A stretch of DNA of 25,646 bases, taken from positions 1 through 25,646 of the forward strand of contig VBKY01000150.1 of assembly GCA_005879255.1 (NCBI GenBank), in the 5' to 3' direction. This document shows positions 1 through 8,441 of the stretch, piece by piece. Numbering within the stretch: the first letter of the stretch is position 1; each line of letters starts with the position of its first letter. The notes under the pieces were generated by a model. The model was not told the DNA's origin. It was given only the letters and a program-made list of their open reading frames with translations, and did not search any database. Origin of the DNA: Deltaproteobacteria bacterium. Lineage in GTDB: Bacteria > Desulfobacterota_B > Binatia > UBA9968. A program made the position numbers and the translations under genes.

Positions 1-1
1 T

Positions 2-1162
2 TATACCTGTAGTGACGTTGACTTCATTGTGCGCGGCGAAGGAGAGATCACTTTTCGCGAATTGGTGCGGGCGATCGAAACCGATCGTGGCTATGAGCGC
101 ATTTTAGGCTTGTCATACCGAGAGGCGAACAGTTTCCACCACAATCCGGATCGACCGGTCAGCGGTCTTGACAGCCGTGAGATAAGGCTGCCCAACCGCG
201 ACGCCCGCGTTCTGAGCGGTTATACCATGCTTGGGCGCCAGGTCGACGTCGTCGAAACCTCTCGCGGTTGTACGTTTGATTGCAGTTTCTGCTCGATTAT
301 CGCGATGCGCGGTCGCCAATTCCACACTTATTCCTTCGAACGGGTACTCGAGGACATTCGCGACGCTCGAAACCACGGCGCGGAGGCTATTTTTCTCGTC
401 GATGACAACATTACCCTCAACGTGTCGCGCTTCGAGGCGCTTTGCCGGGCAATCATAGACGCCGGGCTGAACCATTTAGACTACATTGTGCAGGCGATGA
501 CTTCAGCCATTGCAAACCACGGTGAGACGCTCGTGCCACTGATGCGCAAGGCGGGTTTCCGCTATGTCTTTCTCGGAATCGAGAACATCCTGGAAGAAGA
601 TCTAAACTTTCTTCGTGCCAGTTCCAAAAACGCGTGGCGCGAAAAGGGGCGCAAAGTTGGCAATGCCGCAATCCAAGCCATCGAGGCGCTCCACCAGCAT
701 AAAATGTATGTCGTCGGCGGGCTGATTGTCGGCAATCCGGGAGACACGCGCGAGTCGATAGAGACCAATCTGGATTTCGCGCGCCGCTACGTCGATTGGC
801 CGTATATTCAGCACCCCACCCCTTACCCTCGCACACCCATGACCAAAGATTTTTATGAACGCGGGCTGATCATCAACGAGAACTCTGAAGAGTACGACGG
901 CACCACCGCAGTGGTCCGAACCGATCACCTGCCGGCGGAGGGGGTTGAGTTTCTAAGGTGGCGGGCGGAGCGATGGATGAAACTTCGTCACCTGCCGGCG
1001 GTTCTATTTCACAGTCCTTGGTTCACGCTATGCAATGCGCCAAAGATGTTGGCCCATATATTTCGCGGCGTCACCATCAAGTCTCTGCTTGGCTTGGAAG
1101 ACGAAAAAAAGGTTTTCGAGCGCTACCGCGCGATCCGTAAAGCCGAGCGGGCATATGTCTGA
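2..1162 (+). CDS. B12-binding radical SAM protein (5' end outside window)
   Basis: The reading frame is open from base 2, so the gene begins upstream of the window; the GTG at 29 is internal. The visible N-terminal part (DFIVRGEGE followed by TFRELV) is typical of the end of a cobalamin-binding domain. It is followed by the radical SAM signature SRGCTFDCSFC (about bases 258-290), whose three cysteines in CxxxCxxC spacing bind the 4Fe-4S cluster that cleaves S-adenosylmethionine. The later FLGIEN and GGLIVGNPGDT segments fit the SAM-binding TIM barrel. B12-radical SAM enzymes carry out methylations or ring rearrangements, for example in hopanoid or tetrapyrrole modification. The substrate cannot be told from this sequence; a hopanoid methylase-like role is only a possibility. 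The class is secure, the exact function is not. It is the only gene in its orientation for about 10 kb and seems unconnected to the rest. Confidence 0.85.
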   Translation, partial: YTCSDVDFIVRGEGEITFRELVRAIETDRGYERILGLSYREANSFHHNPDRPVSGLDSREIRLPNRDARVLSGYTMLGRQVDVVETSRGCTFDCSFCSIIAMRGRQFHTYSFERVLEDIRDARNHGAEAIFLVDDNITLNVSRFEALCRAIIDAGLNHLDYIVQAMTSAIANHGETLVPLMRKAGFRYVFLGIENILEEDLNFLRASSKNAWREKGRKVGNAAIQAIEALHQHKMYVVGGLIVGNPGDTRESIETNLDFARRYVDWPYIQHPTPYPRTPMTKDFYERGLIINENSEEYDGTTAVVRTDHLPAEGVEFLRWRAERWMKLRHLPAVLFHSPWFTLCNAPKMLAHIFRGVTIKSLLGLEDEKKVFERYRAIRKAERAYV

Positions 1163-1511
1163 CTTGTAATTATGGCAGGCGGTTTTTCTTGGACCCCGGC
1201 AAGTTGGCCTGGACGCTGATCGTCTTGGCCCTCGTCGCCGACGACGCTGGCGCCGGAGCGTTCACCATAGCGATTCAAAAACCTCTTCGTGCGGAGCGAA
1301 TCTTGTGAGTCCGGGAATTTTGGTGCGGGCACGTCCCTCTTCAGGTTCGGGCTTAGTACGCATAAGGCCCTCGTCGCCCGGGCCGACGGCCCGAAGGTAC
1401 GTGCTGTCGTAGGCGTCCGGCGGCGGAGACCGTGCGCTTGCACGACTCCGTACGTGGCCTCAGCAATCAGTCCAGAAAGAAATAATTCTGGCCGCGCGTT
1501 CCGATTTTCCC
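1163..1511. other. Gene-poor gap
   Basis: This lies between the radical SAM stop and the convergent 3' end of the AhpD-like gene. Short open frames occur on both strands, but they have no ribosome-binding site and no recognisable protein character. One short frame around 1185-1305 (containing AWTLIVLALVADD) looks hydrophobic and could be a relic, but it has no plausible start. I see no convincing terminator. Confidence 0.5.
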
Positions 1512-2117
1512 TCAGATCTGCTGAGCAGCGTTAGAAAGAGATGAAATGTCCGACGAGGTTTTTTCTCGTTCCGTTCGGGCAACCCCGGCGCTGCCGTCGG
1601 CACCAAGCGCCTGTACCACCCGATTCATATAGCTGAAAAAACCAACAACGTGAGTAGCATCTAAAATCGCTCGGTCAGAGAAGCCGTTCGAACGTAGCTT
1701 TGCGATGTCATTGGGAGTGACTTGGCTCGGATCGCGCGCCACCTTTTCGGCAAAGAATAGAAGTTGCTTCATCTCTGGATCGACGGGAGCGGTACGGTAG
1801 TCTTTCATGAGCGCATCGGCCAATTTCGCGTTGTTCAGTTCTTCACGGAGAAACTCTCCGTTGGACTCAGTTCAGTAGAAACAATTATTCACTTTAGAGG
1901 CTACGATGGCCACCATTTTCCGCTGTGCCCGGCTCAACGGCGAGGGTCCCTCCATAAGCGTGCGAAAGAGGGGACCTAACGTCGCGAGAAGACGTGGGTT
2001 GAGACTTGAGACTTTAACAATATTGGGAACCCGCCCCTGCCTCCAGCGCGCCACCCGATAGACCCAAGTTAAGAGTCCGCGCGCCTCATTATCCTCGAAT
2101 GTTTTGATCCACGCCAT
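1512..2117 (-). CDS. AhpD/CMD-like peroxidase-related protein with in-frame UGA (candidate selenoprotein)
   Basis: Read straight through, 606 bases give a 201-residue protein matching the carboxymuconolactone-decarboxylase/AhpD-like peroxidase-related family along its length. Family-like segments include the N-terminal RGRVPNIVK, the core KMVAIVASKVNNCFY and the C-terminal GFSDRAILDATHVVGFF. The frame is interrupted once, by UGA at 1874-1872, exactly where the second cysteine of the CxxC redox motif belongs: C79-F-Y-UGA82-TES. Both sides stay in the same frame, and a perfect hairpin starts 10 bases after the UGA. AhpD-like proteins reduce peroxides or act as thiol oxidoreductases through this motif; Sec in place of Cys is known in redox families. 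The histidine usual four residues after the second Cys is Asn here, which weakens the case. The start is ATG 2117, with AAGGAG 8 bases upstream. The alternative is a nonsense-mutated pseudogene, plausible given the decay elsewhere in the window. Confidence 0.7.
1845..1861 (-). promoter_or_regulatory. Candidate bacterial SECIS hairpin
   Basis: On the minus strand, ACGGAGA, loop GTT and TCTCCGT form a perfect 7-bp stem with a 3-base loop beginning with G. The stem starts 10 bases and the loop 17 bases after the in-frame UGA at 1874-1872. As I recall the bacterial SECIS pattern, it is a short stem-loop right after the UGA with a G at the start of a small apical loop, and this fits. Caution: the stem codes for GEFLR, residues common in this family, so the hairpin could arise from coding constraint alone. 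Confidence 0.45.
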
Positions 2118-2228
2118 TTTTGGATCTCCTTTCAGACAAGTGGTCTCTCAGCGCATAAGAAACGTGACGACATAGGATGGTCAACGGGCTAGGAATTGAC
2201 ATCCGGTCTGTGGAAGTCCTGCTTGTAT

Positions 2229-2357
2229 CTAGAGCGTGTTACTCCCCAAAGAAAAAAACTGCGGGCCGCTATGCACGACCACAGTTGGAATGGTTTCGAA
2301 GGGAATGCTGCGTAGCAAAAAGAAAAATGCGAGGAGAAAAACAACATATTTCTTCAT
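2229..2357 (-). CDS. Small signal-peptide-like protein, 42 aa
   Basis: A 42-residue frame starts at ATG 2357 with a strong ribosome-binding site (GGGAGG, 7 bases upstream) and ends at TAG 2229. The N-terminus MKKYVVFLLAFFFLL has a positive pair followed by a hydrophobic run, as in a secretion signal or single membrane anchor. The rest (about 27 residues) is short and uncharged, with no cysteine and hence no lipobox. I do not recognise the family. It lies upstream of the AhpD-like gene on the same strand, about 110 bases away, so co-transcription is possible. The support is the ribosome-binding site plus the signal-like start; no homology is known to me. Confidence 0.4.
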   Translation of the reverse strand: MKKYVVFLLAFFFLLRSIPFETIPTVVVHSGPQFFSLGSNTL

Positions 2358-2593
2358 TGTCGTTCCTCCCTTTAGTTACGAGTCTAAGCACTGCCGCCTG
2401 GAGTTTTCAAGGGATTAGGAGCATCTCCTGGAACCAATAGGAATAGGGAATCGCGACCAGCGCAATTTTGAATCTAGTTGCGCTCGTGACGCTGATGATC
2501 CGCTCTGGCGAGGGATGAGTAAGCTATTTCCTGCAAGCATCGCAGTTTTCAGGCCGCAAAGCGGGCTTGCATCGGATCGTTGCCGCTCTCGCT

Positions 2594-3388
2594 CTAGGTC
2601 ACCAAGTTGTAACCGGGTTCGCTAACCATGACAAACTTTCCCGGCGCGGTTGTCGATTCACAACGACAAGCAAACTGGGTGCGATACTCTGTGCTAGCGT
2701 CGCGGTATCTGATGCAACCGCTGACATAGATTTGTAATCGGTCGCCGCCGACTTTGCTCCTTTCTTCATCCGATACGCAGTGAAATGGTTTGGTTGTTGT
2801 TGCACTCTGCTGGCCGGGGGCGATGTTGTAATTGACAGGCTGAAAACCCGATTCACGGTGCGTGGCCAGCGTCGAACCGTCGTCCCACCAGACAAGACTT
2901 TGCTGCTCGAACACATGAGCCTCCGTCCTGCCAGTATTCATGATTTGATAGGTTACGCAAAAATCCGGATGCCCGAACTTGTGCAGTTTCATGGATTGAA
3001 TAATCGGCTCATAGGGTATCTTGGCGCGATCAGAAACGGCTAGGTGTTTCCTTATCGCGCCGAGGGTCTGAGCGGCGATCCTGGCCTGGCGAACCAGAGC
3101 TCTGATTTGAAATGCCGCGACTGTCATAAAAAGGACGGTTGCATAAACGATTGCCCATCTTGCGCTTGGCGGCCACCAGCGTTCCTCGATGATTCTCTGT
3201 TCTCTGCGACTGGCCTTCATCTCTTCTACGAGGGCGCTAAGGGATTCGGCGATCGCCGGCTCCAGCGGCGCTTGTACGATTTTCGGTGGGTCGATCGATG
3301 GATTTGGTCGTTCCGCAGGTTCACTTTTGGCGCTCAAGCATGAGCTCAACGCTACTACAGCCAATAGCGATGAAAGTCGTATCCACAT
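2594..3388 (-). CDS. Membrane-anchored lipoprotein of unknown function
   Basis: A 264-residue protein. The N-terminus MWIRLSSLLAVVALSSC is a lipoprotein signal with lipobox LSSC, predicting cleavage before Cys17 and lipid attachment. A Pro/Glu-rich linker follows, then a charged, helix-prone stretch (about 45-70), a single hydrophobic segment near residues 77-97 (WAIVYATVLFMTVAAF), and a C-terminal domain of about 160 residues. That domain resembles the beta-rich immunoglobulin-like regions of single-membrane-span hypothetical proteins (YQIMNTGRTEAHV, YNIAPGQQ). The presence of both a lipobox and a later membrane segment is unusual; the first could instead be a plain signal peptide. No catalytic motif is visible. 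It stands alone between the gap before the small peptide gene and the small acidic protein gene. Function unknown. Confidence 0.7.
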   Translation of the reverse strand: MWIRLSSLLAVVALSSCLSAKSEPAERPNPSIDPPKIVQAPLEPAIAESLSALVEEMKASRREQRIIEERWWPPSARWAIVYATVLFMTVAAFQIRALVRQARIAAQTLGAIRKHLAVSDRAKIPYEPIIQSMKLHKFGHPDFCVTYQIMNTGRTEAHVFEQQSLVWWDDGSTLATHRESGFQPVNYNIAPGQQSATTTKPFHCVSDEERSKVGGDRLQIYVSGCIRYRDASTEYRTQFACRCESTTAPGKFVMVSEPGYNLVT

Positions 3389-3430
3389 GAAGCAAACGTC
3401 CTGCTGTTCTTCCTCACGCCTGTGAGAATT

Positions 3431-3726
<296 letters not shown>

Positions 3727-3738
3727 GATATATCCGCC

Positions 3739-5103
3739 TCACGCCATCCATACGCTCTTAATGTTCATGAACTCGCGGATGCCGTATTCCGAAAGTTCAC
3801 GTCCATAGCCGGATCGCTTGACGCCGCCGAACGGCAGGCGTGGATCTGATTTCACGAGCTCATTGACGAAAACGCTGCCGGCCTCGATCTGGCCGACGAG
3901 TCGCTCTGCGCGCTCGCGATCCCGAGTCCAAAGAGACGCGCCTAATCCAAACGAAGAGTTGTTTGCCAAGCGAATGGCGTCGCCTTCGTCTTGGGCGGGA
4001 ATGATCGCCGCCACCGGCCCGAAAGTTTCCTCGTAGAAGGCCGGCATGTCTTCTTTCACGGCGGCCAAGACAGTGGGCGGATAAAAGGCACCGGGGCCTT
4101 CCGGGACGCGGCCGCCGAGCAGGAGCTTGGCGCCACGCTTCACCGACTCTTCCACCTGGCGGTGCAGCGAGATCCGTAGATCGTGGCGCGCCTGGGGACC
4201 GACCTGCGTGTCGCGATCGAGCGGATCACCCATCGAACGCGACCGCATCTCGGAAACAAATTCCTCCAGGAACATCTCTTCGATTTTCTCGACGACGATA
4301 AAGCGCTTCGCCGCGATACAGCTTTGCCCGCTGTTGATGAGGCGCGCGTCCGCCGCCGTCTTCGCTGCCTTGTGAATGTCAGCGTCATCGAGAACGATGA
4401 ATGGATCGCTGCCGCCGAGCTCGAGCACGGTCTTCTTGAGCTGGTGGCCCGCCCGCTCCGCCACTTTGCTGCCGGCGCTGTCGCTGCCGGTTAAGGTGAC
4501 GGCGCAGATGCGCGCGTCGGCAACAATGAAGAAGATGATCTCAGAGCCGACCAGGATCGCACGAAAGAGATTCTCGGGGAATCCCGCTTCGTGAAAGATC
4601 TCCTCAATCTGCAGCGCGCAGCGCGGTACGTTCGAGGCGTGCTTCAAAATCGCTGCGTTCCCCGCCATCAGAGCCGGCGCAGCGAAACGGAAGACCTGCC
4701 ACAAGGGAAAGTTCCACGGCATGATGGCCAGCACCGGTCCAATGGGATCGAATCGTATATAGCTGCGCGAGGCGTCGGTCTCTCGGAGTTGATCCGCCAG
4801 GAAAGCAGCAGCGTGCTCGGCATAGTAGTCACAGGTCCACGCGCACTTCTCCACCTCGGCTTCGCCTTGGACGATCGGCTTTCCCATCTCAAGGGCCATG
4901 GTCCGCGCATAGTTTTCTTTGCCCGCGCGCAGGATCCGACCGGCCTCCCGCATATGTTTCGCACGATCGGCAAACGAGCAGCTACGCCACTCGTGGAACG
5001 TCCTGTATGTAGCTTCCACGGCCTGATCGATCTCGTTGGGCCTCATCTCGGGGAAACTCTCCAACACTTCACCCGTGGTTGGATTGATAGATTGGATCTT
5101 CAT
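3739..5103 (-). CDS. Aldehyde dehydrogenase (succinate-semialdehyde dehydrogenase-like), copy 1
   Basis: A 454-residue NAD(P)-dependent aldehyde dehydrogenase that oxidises an aldehyde to its acid through a thioester. The start is ATG 5103 ([13 protein letters not shown]), with GGGAGG five bases upstream; the frame is open further upstream to 5271, but that part does not resemble the family. Visible family features are PWNFP (Asn131), ILKHASNVP (Lys154), LELGG (Glu228, general base) and GQSC (Cys262, nucleophile), ending in the usual [17 protein letters not shown] block. The N-terminus and C-terminal block are those of the group annotated as succinate-semialdehyde dehydrogenases, but the substrate is not proven. 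It is collinear without gaps with the paralogue at 15710-17074. Residues 185-195 ([11 protein letters not shown]) diverge from that copy. It lies between the DUF1931 gene and the small acidic gene on the same strand. Confidence 0.92.
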   Translation of the reverse strand: MKIQSINPTTGEVLESFPEMRPNEIDQAVEATYRTFHEWRSCSFADRAKHMREAGRILRAGKENYARTMALEMGKPIVQGEAEVEKCAWTCDYYAEHAAAFLADQLRETDASRSYIRFDPIGPVLAIMPWNFPLWQVFRFAAPALMAGNAAILKHASNVPRCALQIEEIFHEAGFPENLFRAILVGSEIIFFIVADARICAVTLTGSDSAGSKVAERAGHQLKKTVLELGGSDPFIVLDDADIHKAAKTAADARLINSGQSCIAAKRFIVVEKIEEMFLEEFVSEMRSRSMGDPLDRDTQVGPQARHDLRISLHRQVEESVKRGAKLLLGGRVPEGPGAFYPPTVLAAVKEDMPAFYEETFGPVAAIIPAQDEGDAIRLANNSSFGLGASLWTRDRERAERLVGQIEAGSVFVNELVKSDPRLPFGGVKRSGYGRELSEYGIREFMNIKSVWMA

Positions 5104-5231
5104 CAAAGCCTCCCGGCTCAAGGGCACACCCAGGCACCGAGTTTTTCCGTCCCTAGTTCTCTTGAGCTTGACTCCTGTAGGTTCAATGACAGCTTGCATC
5201 GAAAAACCGTCTTGCCGCGTTGCCCAGATTC

Positions 5232-5678
5232 TCAGAGCAATAAGTCCATCAGGCACACCACCTTTTCCCACATGAGGTCGTCAGGATTCTTTACATCGGG
5301 ATCGAGGATCTTCATGGCGTGTCCAGCGAGCATGGCCAGCGTTCCCGCAAGCTCCGGCAGCATCGCCTCGACGTCCGCGCTTAGCGAGCGCTCCAGCGGG
5401 GGATACGTGGCCAGCTGGTCCAGGATCGGCTTCAACTCAAGCTGTTCATCGTAACTACGGAACTCTTGCATGTGCTCGAGGAAACCCTTGGTCAAGGGCA
5501 GGTCTGGTTCCATAACGATATCCCGGTCGTTGTAGCTGGCATTGCGCACACCGATTACCAGTAGATCATTCAGCTTGTTGCCGATGAGCTCGGTCAATTG
5601 CTTCGTGTCGCTCTTGTCGATATTGAGCCCTGACGACCGGCGCAGGAACTCTTTCAAGCGTTCGTAACCCATAATCAT
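5232..5678 (-). CDS. DUF1931 family histone-fold protein
   Basis: A 148-residue protein matching the DUF1931 family, whose structures from Aquifex and Thermus show a double histone fold. Recognisable blocks are GLNIDKSDTKQL, GNKLNDLLVIG, NDRDIVMEPDLPLTKG and LELKPILDQLATYPPLE, and it ends in LMDLLL. The length is typical of the family. The start is ATG 5678 with CGGAGG about seven bases upstream; an alternative ATG lies two codons in. Family members have been suggested to bind DNA or act in stress, but a firm role is not known to me. It is followed after about 130 bases by the aldehyde dehydrogenase. A short relic resembling its last codons also precedes the second aldehyde dehydrogenase copy (17148-17168). 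Confidence 0.88.
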   Translation of the reverse strand: MIMGYERLKEFLRRSSGLNIDKSDTKQLTELIGNKLNDLLVIGVRNASYNDRDIVMEPDLPLTKGFLEHMQEFRSYDEQLELKPILDQLATYPPLERSLSADVEAMLPELAGTLAMLAGHAMKILDPDVKNPDDLMWEKVVCLMDLLL

Positions 5679-5692
5679 AATGTGTCCTCCGA

Positions 5693-5821
5693 GCAGGCTG
5701 CTGAAAAAGACTCATATGCTTCGTTGCGCTCAATCGCCTCGCTACAACGTACTAGCTAAGTACGCCTTCGGTCGTCGATTTTTCGCGCGCCTCGCCTCTG
5801 AGATCTTTTTGAGCAGCCTGC
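5693..5821. mobile_element. MITE-like element with 18-bp terminal inverted repeats
   Basis: The left end (5693-5710) GCAGGCTGCTGAAAAAGA is the reverse complement of the right end (5804-5821) apart from one base. The 129-bp interior codes for no transposase. Non-autonomous elements with GCAGGCTGCT ends are, from memory, common in environmental bacterial genomes. It lies between the DUF1931 gene and the phosphoesterase gene, and the last roughly 26 codons of the latter run into it. Confidence 0.7.
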
Positions 5822-6482
5822 GACCAGAATTTTCAGCCTGCGCGACGAGTCGATCTTGACTTCGCGCTTGCTGCCTGGCTATCCGAATCGGCGCTTTTTT
5901 CGGACGGCTCTCTGCAATCTCGTTCAGCGTACGGCCGGTGAGAACGGAGCGATCGAGCTCCGGGCTGTCAATGTCCCACGACAGATCAGCGTACTCGTCG
6001 CGGTGCTTGATGAGCAACCAGCGCTTCCTCTCGTTCGAACCAGCCGAGCGCCTTCCGGTTTGGATCAAGGTAAAGCCTCCGCGCAGCTTTTCCCCTTGGA
6101 GCACCACGTCAATTTTGCCTCGGGCAAGCTGCTTGTCCGGCGGGATGTCCCCTTCCGGCTCGTATGTGCCCTTATCCCAGACCATCACCGGTCCCGCGCC
6201 ATACTGACCTTCCGGAATCACACCCTCAAAGTCGGCGTATTCGAAAGGATGATCCTCTGTCCTGATAGCCAGCCGCTTATCCGCAGGGTTCATGGAAGGC
6301 CCTTTGGGGACCGCCCAGGATACCAGGACTCCGTTAATCGCCAGCCGGAAATCATAGTGCAGCCGACTGGCGTCGTGCTTTTGAACCACGAAGATGCGCC
6401 CCTGGTCCCTGCGCCGGACACGCCCTACCGGCTCCGGCGTCTCAGTGAACTTCCTCTTCCTGCGGTATTCTTCGAGTGGCAT
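5742..6482 (-). CDS. ligD: LigD-type 3'-phosphoesterase, stand-alone
   Basis: A 246-residue protein equivalent to the phosphoesterase domain of bacterial LigD, which trims 3' phosphate or ribonucleotide ends during non-homologous end joining. The catalytic cluster is present: H36-DASRL-H42-Y-D44-F-R46, then SWAVPKGPS, and EDH78PFEY82 followed by EGVIPEGQYG. These match the His/His/Asp/Arg/His/Tyr set known from the Pseudomonas LigD enzyme. The start ATG 6482 overlaps the polymerase gene by 41 bases, so translation is probably coupled. The C-terminal tail beyond about residue 220 is basic and its last 26 residues are encoded by the MITE-like repeat, so the original C-terminus has probably been replaced. 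LigD is normally one fused protein; here the activities are in three consecutive genes. Confidence 0.9.
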   Translation of the reverse strand: MPLEEYRRKRKFTETPEPVGRVRRRDQGRIFVVQKHDASRLHYDFRLAINGVLVSWAVPKGPSMNPADKRLAIRTEDHPFEYADFEGVIPEGQYGAGPVMVWDKGTYEPEGDIPPDKQLARGKIDVVLQGEKLRGGFTLIQTGRRSAGSNERKRWLLIKHRDEYADLSWDIDSPELDRSVLTGRTLNEIAESRPKKAPIRIARQQARSQDRLVAQAENSGRRLLKKISEARRAKNRRPKAYLASTL

Positions 6483-7398
6483 TCAGTTTCTTGAATTTTT
6501 GCCGCGCTCCGGTCAGCGAGGCGCCGCGCCGCCAGAAATCGATCCAGGGATCGCTCACTTTTTCCAACCGGTCAAAGACGTTCCGGATCGTCACGCCGTC
6601 AGGACGAAGGTCCCTTCTCCTGAGCTCATTCCAGTCGAGGGGGACCGATACAGGAGCGCCGCGGCGGGCCCGCACGGCATAGGCAGGAGCCACCGTTTGC
6701 GCGTAAGCGTTTCGGTTCGTGTCTACAAACACGCGGCCGCGGCGCATGCTTTTCCGTTGCTCCAAGGTCCGTTGCGTGGGCTCCCGGCTCACTACGACCC
6801 CGGCCAGCTCCCTGGCAAAGGCACGTACTGAATCAAACACTTCGGTACGTTTGAGCGGCACGGCCACGTGGAGACCGCGTGAGCCGGTCGTCTTGAGGTA
6901 CACCGGTAATCCGAGCTGATCCAGGAGTTCCTTGAGCGACTGCGCCGTGGCTTTCACCGGATCGAAATTATCTTCGGAAGGATCTAAGTCAAATACCATC
7001 TGATCGGGATAATCGAGCTTGTCTATTCGGCTGAGCCAGATGTGAGGAGTCACGCAAGCCTGGTTCGCGAGATACACCAGCGTCGCGGCATTGTCGCAGA
7101 CGACGTGTCTTACCGTGCCTCCCGTCTTCTTTTTTATCGTCACCGTCTTTATCCAGCCGGGATAATAGAATGGCGCTGTCTTATGAAAAAAGCCGGGCTG
7201 ATTAATCCCATCGGGGTAGCGTTCCATGGCGATCGGTCGCGCCCGCAGATGCGGCAGAATCCAGGAAACGACGCGTCGGTAATAATCGATCAAGTCTCGC
7301 TTCGTGATACCGTCCTCCGGAAACAGGATCTTTTCCGGACGGGTGATCTTGACGTCGCGCTGGTCGATTCGGACAAGCTCTTCTTGAACAGCCAGCAT
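6442..7398 (-). CDS. ligD: LigD-type primase-polymerase, stand-alone
   Basis: A 318-residue protein of the LigD polymerase (archaeo-eukaryotic primase) family, which fills gaps with nucleotides or ribonucleotides during end joining. The start is ATG 7398 (MLAVQEELV), with GGAGG just upstream and the ligase stop overlapping as TGATG; the frame is open further upstream only as a shadow of the ligase gene. Catalytic acidic residues are visible: FDLDP (Asp137, Asp139) and a third Asp in VFVDTNRN (Asp226). TTGSRGLHV (about 170-178) is the nucleotide-binding motif. FHKTAPFYYPGW and VCDNAATLVYLANQ are typical family blocks. It sits between the ligase and phosphoesterase genes. No Ku gene is in the window. 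Confidence 0.92.
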   Translation of the reverse strand: MLAVQEELVRIDQRDVKITRPEKILFPEDGITKRDLIDYYRRVVSWILPHLRARPIAMERYPDGINQPGFFHKTAPFYYPGWIKTVTIKKKTGGTVRHVVCDNAATLVYLANQACVTPHIWLSRIDKLDYPDQMVFDLDPSEDNFDPVKATAQSLKELLDQLGLPVYLKTTGSRGLHVAVPLKRTEVFDSVRAFARELAGVVVSREPTQRTLEQRKSMRRGRVFVDTNRNAYAQTVAPAYAVRARRGAPVSVPLDWNELRRRDLRPDGVTIRNVFDRLEKVSDPWIDFWRRGASLTGARQKFKKLNATRRIPQEEEVH

Positions 7399-8441
7399 CA
7401 GCCCTCCCGCACGACCTCTTCCGGTCTCTTGTCCTCCCGCAGGCCGAGGAATCGGGGGTGCCGCAGCTTGCCCCCGCGCGTCCATTCGGTGAAGCCGATT
7501 TCGCCAACGAGCTTCGGTTTGACCCAGTGCACGCCGCGTCGCGGCAGCCCGTCGCCGGCGAACGGGCTGATTGCCGTCTCCAGTTGCGCAAGGTTCTTGC
7601 CTAGGCGCCGCAATGTGTCCGTATCGAACCCGGTTCCGACCTTGCCCGCATACACCAGCTTTCCCCGACGGTAAAAGCCCACCAGCAACGCTCCGAATCC
7701 GATCCGCTCCCCCTGCGGGTCCGTGTAACCGCCGATAACGAACTCCTGTTGTTGCACGCACTTGAATTTCAGCCAGTCGCGCGTCCTTCTGGAGACGTAC
7801 ACGCTGTCGCCATTTTTTGCGATGACACCCTCCCAGCCTTTTTGGCAAGCCTCTCGATAGTAGGCTTCGCCCTCCGTCTCCCGGTGCTCCGTGAACCGCA
7901 ACGAATCCCGGAACTCGAACGTCTTCCGCAGCACTTCCTTCCGGTATCGGAGCGGGATCTGCCGGGTGTCATGTTGGCCCAGATAGAGCAAGTCGAACAG
8001 ATATAGCCATACCGGGACCTTGCGGAGAAGATCGGCCGATGGGTGCTCGACCTGCATGCGTTGTTGAAGCTTCGCGAAGCTGGTGAGCCCGTCTTTGAAC
8101 GTGACAATTTCTCCGTCTGCAATGAAGGAACCCGTCTTCTGCCGATGAAACGCCGCCGTGATCTCAGGATACTTGTCGTTCAGCCGCTTCCGGTTGCGCG
8201 AAAGGAGGCGCAAATCCCCGCCGTCGCGGAAAGCGAGGCAGCGCTCCCCGTCCCACTTCGGCTCAAACAACCAGCCTTCGCGCGAAAAACGCTCGTCCGT
8301 GAGTGTCGCCAGCATGGGCGCCACCCAGGTGGGTTGCGGTACCTTCCGAAGCCGCGCCTTGGCTCCGGCCGGCAATTCATCCAGCGGGTTCCGCGGCCGT
8401 TGCCGCGGAATCGGCGCTGTCTTCTCAGTGACCAACGTCAT
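7398..8441 (-). CDS. ligD: ATP-dependent DNA ligase (LigD ligase module)
   Basis: A 347-residue ATP-dependent DNA ligase of the LigD/end-joining type, sealing nicks through a lysine-AMP intermediate. Motif I is EPKWDGER, with the adenylated lysine at Lys62. Motif IV EGVIAK (about 204-209) and motif V DWLKFK follow, and the C-terminal third (GFGALLVGFY, YAGKVGTGF, FTEWT and HPRF) is the OB-fold domain. The length is normal for a stand-alone ligase module. Its ATG overlaps the TerC gene stop by four bases (ATGA), and its own stop overlaps the polymerase start, so TerC, ligase, polymerase and phosphoesterase form one tightly coupled operon. The gene order ligase-polymerase-phosphoesterase differs from the domain order of the well-known fused LigD proteins. 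Confidence 0.93.
   Translation of the reverse strand: MTLVTEKTAPIPRQRPRNPLDELPAGAKARLRKVPQPTWVAPMLATLTDERFSREGWLFEPKWDGERCLAFRDGGDLRLLSRNRKRLNDKYPEITAAFHRQKTGSFIADGEIVTFKDGLTSFAKLQQRMQVEHPSADLLRKVPVWLYLFDLLYLGQHDTRQIPLRYRKEVLRKTFEFRDSLRFTEHRETEGEAYYREACQKGWEGVIAKNGDSVYVSRRTRDWLKFKCVQQQEFVIGGYTDPQGERIGFGALLVGFYRRGKLVYAGKVGTGFDTDTLRRLGKNLAQLETAISPFAGDGLPRRGVHWVKPKLVGEIGFTEWTRGGKLRHPRFLGLREDKRPEEVVREG

Noticed and set aside
5103..5271. N-terminal extension of aldehyde dehydrogenase copy 1
   Set aside because: The extension does not resemble the family. A good ribosome-binding site precedes the internal ATG at 5103, which gives exactly the same length as copy 2.
7399..7848. Longer N-terminus for the LigD-type polymerase
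   Set aside because: This stretch is the out-of-frame shadow of the ligase gene; the ATG at 7398 overlaps the ligase stop and has a GGAGG site.
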